A stretch of DNA of 64,000 nt from Sipunculus nudus. Its lineage: Eukaryota > Annelida > Sipuncula > Golfingiida > Sipunculidae. The stretch is taken from positions 33,338,862 to 33,402,861 of the forward strand of contig CM049307.1 of assembly GCA_026874595.1 (NCBI GenBank), written 5' to 3'. A model generated the notes under the pieces. The model ran no database searches. It was not told the origin of the DNA and was given only the letters and a program-made list of their open reading frames with translations. The translations under genes were made by a program, and so were the position numbers. This document shows positions 32,942-45,648 of the stretch, in pieces. Numbering within the stretch: position 1 is the stretch's first letter; each line of letters opens with the position of its first letter.

Positions 32942-35900
32942 CTGAAAGGAAAAAATATATCCTTAAAGAAAATATAAAATCATTATTACCCATCAATACA
33001 TACATTTCTAACACTTCAATTAAGAAATTCTGTCTTTAAAAATAACAATACCAAGTTGTACCATATTTTTACGATGAAAGCATGAAGAAAAGAATAAGAA
33101 ATAAAAAATAATGATCTGTTTGTACATAATGTTCTCTTTTTTTAAATAAAATTCACTTTTTAAATTCCGTAGGAAAGCACTACTACCTTACACATTTCAT
33201 TGAAAAATATGTTCTTATGTGACAATAAACTACAGTCCTATCTGCTGTATATTTGTTGGATTTTATTGGCCATGTACACTTATTATCAAACATCTGTGAG
33301 CTGTTCACAAATGTAGCCAGCAGATGGCAGTGCCTGCTGAATGACGGTGGAGATAACAAATGATGCCAGGCCAAAAATATTATGGTTAAAAAGTTTGGTG
33401 GGGTCCAGATTTCTATATACCCTCTTTACACAGCATTTTACCCCTAGGCCAACCACCTATATCGTAAGCGCTGTTTGTTATGACCTTGTATCCTGAATCT
33501 CTACACCAGAGGGGAGCACTGTATTTTGGTCCAATCAGATGAGACCCTGTGCTGTTAACAAAACAGTTTACCAGCCAAGCGAGGAATACACAAAGCCAAT
33601 TTTGTTCATTTCTTTTTGAGTGACAGCTCTTCGCCCCGGCGACCGTTTGAACAAGCAACAGGTTCAGAGAGAATTGCCTCACACGTGGTTTCTGGGCTGA
33701 GCCTGATGCCTGTCAAGTGTTTGTTGACTTGCATTTGGTTGGCTGCTCATTACATCAGTAGTATTTTTCAGCAGACAGGCCCATGTGCAGCACCTAGTGT
33801 TTAAGTGCATCATAAACGGTCAAAGCAAGCACCGTGAAAATCAGTAGCTTCTTTAGAAGCGCAAGATTTCCACTGCCTCGGGAGCGTAATTTCTATATAG
33901 CTATAATTGAAGACCTTTAAGCCAAGACCACCAGCTCCTGGGAAGTTATTGACAAATTACATGTACTGGTAATAACACTTAATAACTGACACACTGAAGT
34001 TCTTCATGATACCAGCTTTCTGCACCAAAGTACAAATAAATACTAACCCATGAAATATATAAGGCTTATTGGCACACTGACTGTGGGGTATTTGTATCCA
34101 AGACCCTCCACCTGTAAGTATGTAATTTAGTATATACTTATATTTCATGTACAAATGTTTACAAGATAAAATATTGTAACACCTTGAAAACACTTGATTA
34201 TAAGAGGCATTTATTTTTCAATGCCTAATCAGTTCTATGGTACTTGATGAAAATTCTGCAAATATTTTGTATTTTCTGTATTGTGCAGAAAAGATATTAT
34301 TTAGCCTGTTTTTAGGTTGAACTAATGCGATGAAAAATTTCTTATTCAAATCCAGGACATCTAGTCGAGACTGGCAAACAATTCCAAACATGAAATATGA
34401 ATACATGGAACATTTATTAATTTTCTTTTCAACATTTACCTTAAATGCATTCTAATATCAGTATTTGCAATCCTGGTACTTGATTCAGTCGTTCACTAGC
34501 AGCTAATGGGTATAATACAGATTTAGATATAAAATGCTGATCTCGACCTTTTATAGATTTTTTTTAAAGGGAGGCATTAATATATCAGTTCATTTACCAA
34601 AGGTCTGAAGAATTCAAAGTTGTTCACAGGCTTGCAGTCAGATATAAAATAGGCTTGGCCTGCCTGCAATAAAAATATTACATTTTACATGGTGAATAGG
34701 CCTGCACAAGATGAATTAGCTTGTGATAATGTCAACTTGGAAACCCCATTAAATACATATATATCTCAGTCATTTATCTTTTTAATGAAAAAGGTTATTT
34801 TAGGAACATGTTTTTTTGCCTGAACCAAAACCAGAATGTGCTTGCAAGTGAGTGGTTGAAATTTTTTGTTTTATACTGCCAACAGGTGGCAGCACCAACA
34901 TTTACCTGCACATCAAAAGTGAATTGACAAGGCAAGAACAACCACTAGGAACAAGTCTTTTTTTTTCAATTGTTTTAGCCCTGCTGTCAATGTTTGTTAT
35001 GCTTGCAGCTGAATTATACAACAGCATATATGAAATAATAAACACATTTTATCATAGGAAGCATACCCCACCCCACCCCCACCCCCAACAAAAATTAAGA
35101 GTTCAAGTTATAAAATGTTGAGAAACAAAGTATTATGCATGATACAATAGAGATATGTGATGGTATGCAAGTAAAAAAGATATGGTGTGATATGCTGTAT
35201 AGAGAGTAAGATACTGACAGCAATACACTTTTTGTGGCTGCCCAGTGCCTCTCCAGCCTTGACATGTGCCTGCACCAGATTGTCAATGTGGAGAAACTCA
35301 ACCAAGGAATCCTTCCCTCCGTAGGTCATCTTGAACAGTCCTCTTTCTATGTAATCCTGGACATGACAAAATGACAGAAACAGTAGTAATAAACCAATCG
35401 GTCAAAGCAACATTTTCAACATGGACAAAAATTAAATATAAAAATATACACATTTCTAAACACTTGACCAGACTACACAAGTGGCGAGTACTTTAAAACG
35501 ATTATGACTTGATAACAACATGTATTTCTTTTTAAACTGTCTAACTTTCTTAGCAGGAAATAAGAAGCTTTCATGCTTGTAATTTTTTTTTTTTAAATCT
35601 CACGTCTGGCTTCTGTTGGGGTAAATTTTCTTATTAATTCGAAGGCTGGGTTTTTCTTGCCTTTGCTGCCATCTGTTGAGAAATAGATGTACTATTCACG
35701 TAAAACCACGATTGAAACAATTCCGGACTTGAGCCGATATCTATTGTTGTAATTATAATTATAAAAAATACACATTGATTTTGATATTCTGCGTCCTTTA
35801 TTTTTTTTATATTTTATTTGTATCTGAACGTAGCGAAAAAAATTAGGGTCAATGCAGGAGAACTCGATTCTAGTTACACATTTGGCCTGTAGATGGCGAC

Positions 35901-38900
35901 ATGTCCTTGGATTGAGGCACACTGGTCAGATGTTCCTGGTTCCATGTAGATTCTTTATATTATTTTAAATCGACAGAAGTAGTAATAAATTTTTATTGTC
36001 TTATATTCACGTAAATTTCTAGTGTGTCAAACGAAAGGGGAGGCCAATGAGGATAAAATAAGCAAGAGGGGAAAGAAAGAAACTGTCAAAAACACGACCC
36101 GGACGAGACTCGAACTCGCAATCTTCTGATCCGAAGTCAGACGCCTTATCCATTAGGCCACCGGGCCCCTCTTCCATGATTTTATACAGCAGGCTATATA
36201 TATAACATCAACGAAACATTCTTCCTTTTTATAGTTTTACTTCTTTGTGTAGTAAAGTCATGATAAAAATATACTTTATTGGTATTTTATATACTAAAAA
36301 CAAAATAATATTTGTCATGCACTTCATAGTAATTCAATATTTCCCCATAAAATAAGACGCACAATATAAGTATTACATTTCAGTATATATTGCTTTTTTA
36401 TATTTGTGATTTTTAATATTTTCAAATTCAATATAAATTATAATTTTAATTTTCTCTTGCTGGCTACTACAACTAATTATGCTATTTTATAAAACACCAG
36501 TAATATATTATAATATAGGGCCATATACTTGAGTTACTGGACATACACATTGTGCATGTTATGATTTGACAAAATATTGTACAAGGCCTACAGGTCTAAT
36601 GCGAACCTGTGTAGTGGTATATACACCAGGTATAATGCTTCAATGCTGGGCCATTACTTTTAAGTACATGAACAATGCAAGTACTAATCATTTTGAACAA
36701 GGACCAATTACACAAACATCACTCCTGAAATGCTGGCATGGGTGCAAACAACACAAAATGATTGTAGGTGGCCCCACCAGTCTTGTATATGACAAAGCTA
36801 TCCAAGCTATATACATATGCCCAATTTCAGGCTGATATATCAAACCCTCCTGAGAAATAAGCAGGGACATACACTGTGAAAAAATTATTGTGTGTGGCAC
36901 CACCAGTCTTGTATAGGACAATGCTATACAATATATATAAATATGACCAATTTCAGGCTGATATATCAAATCTCTCCTGAGAAATAAGCAGGCACATACA
37001 CTGTGCAAAATTATTGTAGGTGGTGACAACAATCTTGTGAATGAGAAATCCATCAAAGATACATGGACAATAAAAATATCAGGCCAATACATCAAACTTC
37101 TCTGGAGTCAGGTGCACTGGGCTAACCAGGCTTAGGTGAGAAAGGCAGTTGCCCAGAGTGAAGCGGAACGAATTGCTAGCTCCAGCCACTGCACTGATTG
37201 AACTCTTGACCTGCATCTGGCTGCACTAATTGAACTCTTGATTGGTACCTGGCTGCACTGAGTGAACCCTTGACCTGTTACATAATCCATACAGTTGGCA
37301 GTCTGCCAAAGCTTAAATTGGCCTATAAATAGATGCAGACTGTTCTTTGGCCTGTTGCAAAATCTGAAATAGTTGGCAGTCTGCCAAGCTTTTTATAGAT
37401 ACAGACACAATCTTTCCCTGTCGGTAAATCTGTTTACACATACTGCAAGACTTTGGCTACAATGCTTTTTTTTCAAGCTGACATATTCGTAAGATTTTGT
37501 TTATCAAACAGTTTAGAATAGTAAAAGATCTATTCCTTTCAAATTGGTTGTTTAGTCCAATAATTCTGCCAACAATCATTTAAGTAAACTTGAACAAAGG
37601 CTTCCTTAGAATCAATTTGTTCAATGTTACAGAAGTTGAAACAACAGTTTTGCAGAAGAAGACTTTTGCAGTCCTAAGTTTGAATAGGCTTACTAATTAA
37701 TGGCTGCAAGACCAACTTCAGCTTTCTATGACTCTGCCAAAAATCAACAAACCCAATCTATTCTTATACAAATGAAAGAACCATACCCTAGGATAATACC
37801 CTAGGATAAAAATTAAACGATTCAGCTTGACAGTTTCATCATAAAACAATTTTAAACTGAAAGAGGTGAAAATTATGAGGTTTTAGTCAGTAAAAAACAG
37901 GAAAATGTAGGTGGCACCACAAAAACTGCAATTTCAAATATGAGTCATGTGACAAAACATTTGCACAAAACTTGGTGATGCTAGCTCCTGTCCTTTCTGA
38001 GATTGTTTTTTCAGTATGTTTACTTGGCCATATGACTATTAGTTCAAATTCCTGTACGCAGCCCCAAATTTATCAAACCCAAACCATTTGAACAAACTTG
38101 AGAGAGCTTATCTCCAGGATGATTTCTGTGAAATATTGAACAATTTGGCTGAATGATTTCAGAGAAGAAGATTTTTCAAAGCTTTTTTCCCCGTAAAATG
38201 TAAGTTAATGCAGGTGGCCCAACACAAAACACTCAATCCAACAATATTTGTTATGTGACAAATTTTTGCATAAAATTTGTGAAAGCTAGCTCCTGCTATT
38301 CCTGAGAAATTATGGGTTAATGTACTAATGACCGATGACCCTCTTGCAGGTGGCGCCACCTATACCTCAAATTCATATATGAGTCATGTGACCATCATTT
38401 GCATAAAATTTTGTGAAGACAGCTCCAGCATTTTCTGATATGTAATTTTAGTATCCTCTTTTGACCAAATGACTAAGTTCAGCTTCCTGTAACTTGGCAA
38501 AATTTCATCAAACTGGAACCATTCAAAAAAACTTGAGAAAGGTGGTTTCAGGGATTATTTATGTGAAATATTTAACAATTTGGCTGGTCAGTTTCGGAGA
38601 TTTTTAAAGTTTTTTTTTTGGCATTTTCCTTATAAAATCCTAGTAAATGCAGATAGCAAAAGTTTGAGTTTAATCCAATTAAGTTTGACATGTGACCGAT
38701 TCTTCCACAAAATTTGAAACTGCTAGAACTTTCAGTTTTTGAGATAGCACAGGTAAATGAACTGTGGACACCAGACACCACATCATTGCATAAGCTCACA
38801 GGTTCACTAATAACATAATATACCAATATTCAATATTAACTTTTGCCTCATATATTAATGGTCCTTTTAAAAACTACTGCAAACTAAGACTTGTGACTTC

Positions 38901-41900
38901 CTGGTGCTTGGCCTTGGGCAAGTGTGTTAAGCCATGACATTGTCTTGTGATCACAATCAAATCTCCCTTAATTGCATTACCAGTCATAGTGCATAATATA
39001 ACTTTTTATATATCAAACCTAAAGAGTTGGACAAAGAGAGATGAAATATCTTTATCCAGTAATTGGGAATATCACATAATTGTTTGTATAAGTCATACTG
39101 AATACTGTAAGCCTTTAAATAAGTACTATAGTAGACATATAAAAAGGATTTTCACTACAACCCACTCTTGTAGCCAGTTAGGAATCAAAGCCAGAATGCC
39201 AGCAGCGAGAGCTGAGCATTTTATAACTCTACTGTGAAAGCCCCTTGTCACAGCACTTCATTAGAACTATTGCTTCTCAGAAACCATTTACATATGAAGT
39301 ACCTGCTTGTTTTGAGTAAATTTCCACTCTGTTTCTATATCTTTTCTTCTTTGGGAGAAGGTTAAGAGTCAACAAATCCACTTTCAGGCCTACATATATA
39401 TACTTTGCCTCGTAAATAGCTAGATACCTAGTTTTATTATAACAGTGTTGCCGTGGCAACAAGTGCTTGAGTCTTAGTTGGGTAATACCCATCAATAATA
39501 TTGTACCTGTTTTACCCCTATCAATGACTTGAGCTGAAAATAATGGTACATTCTAATCCAATACAGGTAAGGTTAAGGTCCACATTTATTTAGACTGAGA
39601 CAATATCATGACATGGGCAACTTCACAATTGGAAACCAGAAAACTGCCATTTAAGAGAAGAAACATTCTCAGGGGAGGATCCAGGATTTAGGAAAAGGAG
39701 GGGTCCAACCCATGAGGACTAATGACTAAATGGATCTCCTGGACCTCCCGCTGTAGACTGGCCCAGTCCATGAAATAGTTCTGACTTAATTGTTGCTTCT
39801 GACAGAGAAATCAAACGTTCATGCGTTGTGTCGCATTTAGTATCTGTACCGCCATCTTGCGGCAACTCATATAACTAATTTGCCACTATCTGACCCTCTG
39901 ATTTCTTGGACTGGTAATCTTGCTGGTTCCTGGACGGTCAGCGCCACACATCACCGCCTCCCTGAACTAAGGTCTTTTCCAGTGACATCAGCAGTGGTCT
40001 TTCCCAGAATCTTTTTCAAAGCCAACATGGTTCATTCAGTAATCGCCTATTCCGGGCTTCCAATTGGTTACAAAAATCCCCACTTAATTTGTCTTAGGCT
40101 GTCGCGTAAATTGAGTTCGGCGAGACTTTATAAAACACTTTAACTGTGTTAATGTTTATCAGACCAGCAAGTTGGCCTGTTTAAACATAATGTTGGCCAA
40201 ACTCTGGCTCAGCCAATCAGCGCGAGATATTCAGGTGCACCACCCCACGAGCGCAGTCAAAATGTACCGGCTGACTGAAACGATCACGATTCGCAAGTCG
40301 CAATTTGACAGTTAATACACGGGTTCAGACAAATGCTGCCAGCTGCTCTTGTCATCTCGACAGAAGGAATTTTACTGGACCTGTCGGTACAAATTGTTGC
40401 GATAGTGTCTACAATATGCACTTACATTTGGGCTATGGCCCGCAATATTTGTTCAGCAGAGATATATCATAGAACACGAAGGTTCATGTGTGGACTACCT
40501 GAACACATGATTTCAGTGCGAATGTTACCTAACGGGTCGAGCTGTGGGACCGCTGTTGGCGTTCTCATAGCAATGATGCCACTCACATGAGGCGTGACGG
40601 CCTGATATGCAAATACGGGGGGAATCATCAGGTCCTTAAGAGCCTTGTGACGCCTTGATATGCAAATATCATTGATTCACCCTACAGACTTTACAGGGCT
40701 TTAGTGATAAGAGCTGGTACTGAGTTAAGTCTATCGGTACATGGAATCACGTTTTATTGTAAGCATTTTATTAGTAAACGCAAATACTAAAGCCCTGGCA
40801 GGGCTACTCCCGCTGGGATCTGCGGTACAAGTCTAGAATTCAGGCTGCTGTTCTGGACACGTTAAGACACCACGGATACATGTGAAACATTGTATTAATA
40901 TATCCAGTTTACTCCTTTGTAAATTAATGGTATCCTACATCCTTCCCATGTACTTCTTACCCTGTAATAATGTACAATTCATCCTTCCTTCACGCAATTT
41001 AACATGCTCGTATCCGTCATGTTTCTTCCCTCTTGCTTGTTTACACCACTTGGCTTATGTGCACATATCCTGCCTACGTCATTCACATCCGTTGTCTTGC
41101 GCCCTTCAGGCATTTGTACGCACACACATCATGGATATATTTGGTGTATTTCAAGGGTTAGGGTTCACAAATAAAACAGTGACTCAACCTTGTCCGCGCG
41201 AAGCGCGGGACGGAGTCCGGTTTAGTGGCAGGCAGTTAACAAACGGCTGAAGGTTAATTTTTTTAAGCTTTTGCACCCGGACGACGCATGCGCTTGACAA
41301 AAATTAACCCTCATTTTAACAACTACGACCAATTCTGAAAAGTAGATTTAAATATCCCCACTCGACCCTTCACACCCAACTCGTCTTGCATGGCACAGTG
41401 GTAGCGCATAGGACTTGTTAATCCATGATTGCTGGTTCGAGACCCGGTGGAGAGCTTCACAATTGCATGGTATGTGTACTAATAATTGCATTTCTCATTA
41501 CAGGTTCGCCACTAGATGGAGACACAGATACATACGGCAGACATACGAACAAAAGACTAGAAACCATAAACATAGACACCAGAAGTTTTATAATTCATTC
41601 ACTCAAACTCAATGGCTCAAACAGCAGCCTGAATTCTAGATGTGCATATTAACTGTGACTAAGCAGTGCTCCTGAATATCATAACCCTTCAGTCATGAAA
41701 CCACAGCATTCATGAGTAATGGGATATATATATTAAAGATATGAAAAGACAATGAAGGGCAGCTCTATTTGATTTCTTGTCTGAAGAGCTTGGGGTACTT
41801 TCCTGATTCCCAGACTGGAGAGTAAAAGAATATCTTTGTATGGTTTCATGACCTAAAGAGAATATTCTCTAAATGCCTTTATAAACAATATATAAAGTTT

Positions 41901-43361
41901 TATAAACAATATATAAAGTCTATTCTGTATAACTACATCTGTTCTTGCCTTGATGTTGTAATCCTTTCATTTTGTGACTTTTACATGAATAAGCATGCAA
42001 ATTCTCCTGAAATTGAATGTATAAAGTGACTTAAAATCAATATAACTGAGTGAGCAGAACATATCGGTTCAAATTTATTTCTGAATGACAAAGGTCACTC
42101 TAAACTGGTGTTACTGACATTAAATTTTTAAAACTGCTGTTTCACTCAGGTGCTTCACGGACTTATTTCTTTAGAATTAAAGGTTACTTTTCCTATGATA
42201 TACGGTAACCTGTAAAGACGGTACTTACAGGGTATTTGTACCTAACAGGGTATTATTAATCTACAAAGCCAGTAGTCAACTTATACAAGGGCCTTGGCAA
42301 ATGCAATACCTGCCAGATGGCTAGTATGAATCTATGTCGTTTTATAGTTATTTCAGCCCAGCACAAGTCTATATCAGCCAGCTGTAGTGTATTGTGGTCA
42401 AACTTGCTGTGCCTCAGGATAAAATCAACAATGGAATCCTACTGTTCAGTATGAAACTGAGGCATGAAATTATTACTGCTGAAGAGAATGTTGGCAGTTC
42501 AACTTCCTTGGATGAAGACCATATACCCATGTGACATCCCAGGCATTGACCAAATGCATATGTCAAGGCCCAGATCCCGATCTGGTCCAGCCCTTGTCCA
42601 GACCAGATCCTGATCAGGGTTTAGGCCGGACCAAATCCTGATCTGGATCTGGTCTGGACCTATTGGTGACTGGTCTAAACCAGATTCCGATCAGGATTTG
42701 GTCGGACCTAAACCCCGATCAGGATTTGGTCTGGACCAATCAGCGATTGGTTCAGATCAGATTCTGGGCCTTGACACATATACACCATCCTTATAATGCA
42801 AAACGTCATGCAAGGTCAACTGTATATATGGTTAATATATGTATGGTCACTAAAAAAATACATGCATCATGGAACCATTTGAACCTAATTTGCCAAGCTC
42901 ATATTGGCCTTGTGGAGGCTGTACTAGCCCTTAGTCCTGTGGGCTGAACTCAGATCAATATGAAGGCAATACATGTACCAATCAAACTGGTCATCAATAC
43001 ATATTTCTGCATGTCTGAACCCAGGTATAGGACTCTCCAAAATAGGAAATGCTTTAGTATGTCTCAGGAGTAGGCACAGTGGTTAATTGTGGCACATTAT
43101 TACTTTAATTTATTCAAAATAATTTCAATCCACATTATTTATTTGGGAAAGCTGTACCATTTGATAGAAACATCATTACCTGATTCCAACCATATGGATC
43201 AAGATGCCATTTCTCATCACAAATCATTATATTTGTGACATGCTGGCATCTATAACTACATACTGTATTCAATATGAAAGTGCAAAACTACAAATTTATT
43301 AATCAGTAAATGAGGACAAATAGTGACATATACTGGTACAATAGTCCAGAATAACCCATGA

Positions 43362-43407
<46 letters not shown>

Positions 43408-44670
43408 CAATTAGAAAATATAATCTATTACAATTACAGTAACTTGAAAAAGTAACTGTAATTACAATAACTTGAAATACAATTACTTTTGAACCCAACT
43501 CTGATATATATATATATAAAAATAAAGTGAAACCCCTCCATTGCGAATAGTCCCAGGACCAGACGATTTGTCTGTTATAGCGTGGTGTCCACCCCAGAGG
43601 GGGTCAGGCCCAGTGGTCCTGTGGTGGCCAGATGTCTGAATTCTAGGCGACGGACATAAACATCCATGAAAAACTGGATTTTTTATTTATGAGGCTGTTA
43701 CATGAATTATTGATTGGGTCATTAACATCGTTACTTGATTAAAAATATCCATTCCAAAATTTTCTGAGATTGGCAGGACACTGTGTGTTGTACAACAAGT
43801 TTCCTATATGTACGTAAAAATATTAATTAATTAGTCTTTAAAAAGATTTTTACATCTCATCATTTTTTATTCTTGGTTGTGATAACATTCTTCGCGATGG
43901 CAAAGTTAATAAAGATGAACAAATTAAAGGTGTATTCTATGTCCCTTTGAATGGCTGCATCCATGAGGTGTATGTTGTACCATTGGCGACTGGCTCATGT
44001 CAGAGCCATGGGTCACTTTATCATCAGACTTTAAAGGGCCTGACATGTGAACAACTCTAAGAAATTAATTGTTCAACATTTTCAGTTATGAATGACCTTA
44101 TCCATCACCAAACAGGTGCACAGTTAACGTCTTTGATCTATAGCACAACCGATTTCCCAGTCATGTGGGAGGTCATGACCCATGATCATTCACATGTATA
44201 TATCTGACAACTAGGTTATCATCCAGTCCCAGACCAATGCGAGAATAATATGGCCCGAAACCAGAAGGACTATCATCTCAGTTAAGGAAACTCAAACAGT
44301 ACTATCACATTTTGGTAACAAATTACAAATTTCAAGGTAAATTGAGTGAACACAGCTTTTGTTTTTTTACCATAGCTACATATCTGAATAAAGAAAAGTT
44401 TTAAGTGCTGGGAACCTTACTAGAAGCAGAACATAATTGTAATAACAAAGTATATGTCCTGCCACCGTCCAAGGCTTTTGTTTATGTGTCAGTTAGCAGG
44501 GGGATTTGAACTGTTGGGCAGACAAGAAGTGTCTGTTGTCCTGAACTGGAGTAGTACAAATGTTTGGTCATATCAAAGACTGTCCGTTATCTGGGGTGAC
44601 CACCCCAGAGGGGTGTCCACAGGCTGGGGTTCACAAGCTGTTCACTGTTTGTATAGATATATACAATATA

Positions 44671-44720
<50 letters not shown>

Positions 44721-45551
44721 TTATTTATTCATATAACCATAAATCATTAATTAATTATGGCAACATCACCAGATCTCTGAGAATATTTAAAATCTGGTGA
44801 CATAAAACATATGGTTCAAGTATACTTCACCAAATGTGTCAACAATATTAAAAAAGAAGATAAATTAAAGAAGCCACACCAGCATCAGACAGGCATCAAC
44901 CATCAGCATGGTTAATGTGGCAGGTGTCAACTTACATGGATTTTAATAATTAAGTATCATGATAACTAACATCTGTACCTAATAGATGTATTGCTTGAGA
45001 CATAGTTTCATAAATGTACAAAACATCCCACTTTACTCAAAACCCTGCCTTAAAGTTAAAGTTGCAAAGTACTGATTTAATTTTTTATACTGTTCAATAA
45101 GCGAAATATCTGCTTCACTGCCCCTGAAAGAGACTGATACTTGCAATCAATATTTCCATTTGTGGGTACACAGGCTCCAGATTTATTTTAAATCAAGAAC
45201 ACCATAGTGCTGTTGAGAAATCTTATAACTCATCAACAGATACCACAGTCACATGGTGAAGGATTATGACACCCTGAATCAAGTATAATTACATAAAAAT
45301 GTTCACTTCCTTTCTACCAATGCAAACAAAGTAACCAAGCAACCAATTTGAGCTGAGATAAGGATAAACTTAGTAAGACACCACTCAGCAGTCAATAGCT
45401 CCAAGTAATTTTAAATATCTGCTAAATAAGCAAATATTTATATGGGAAATCTTAAAGGCACATATTAAGATGCTGGGATGCCCTTAAATATATCTTGAAA
45501 TGTGTGGGTTGTTCCTTACAAAGATATCTGTGGGAAAAAAATGTAAATATA

Positions 45552-45648
<97 letters not shown>

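Noticed and set aside
35219-35229. Alternative SDR42E1 donor GTGTAT at 35228
   Set aside because: It leaves the frame broken with the next exon, whereas GTCAGT at 35218 gives KCIA-AGQAYFISD in frame, matching the family.
36688-37095. 135-residue minus-strand open frame with internal repeats
   Set aside because: It simply follows the 126-bp tandem repeat and has no domain.
40333-40590. 85-residue plus-strand open frame in a CpG-richer patch
   Set aside because: No family resemblance and no splice or start context; kept only as part of a regulatory candidate.
41191-41222. GC-rich hairpin (CCGCGCGAAGCGCGG) as a terminator or structural RNA
   Set aside because: Imperfect and isolated; no associated gene or conserved RNA fold recognised.
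42663-42947. 94-residue plus-strand frame with repeated DLNPDQDLVW-like phrases
   Set aside because: The repetition comes from the GATC palindromes of the MITE.
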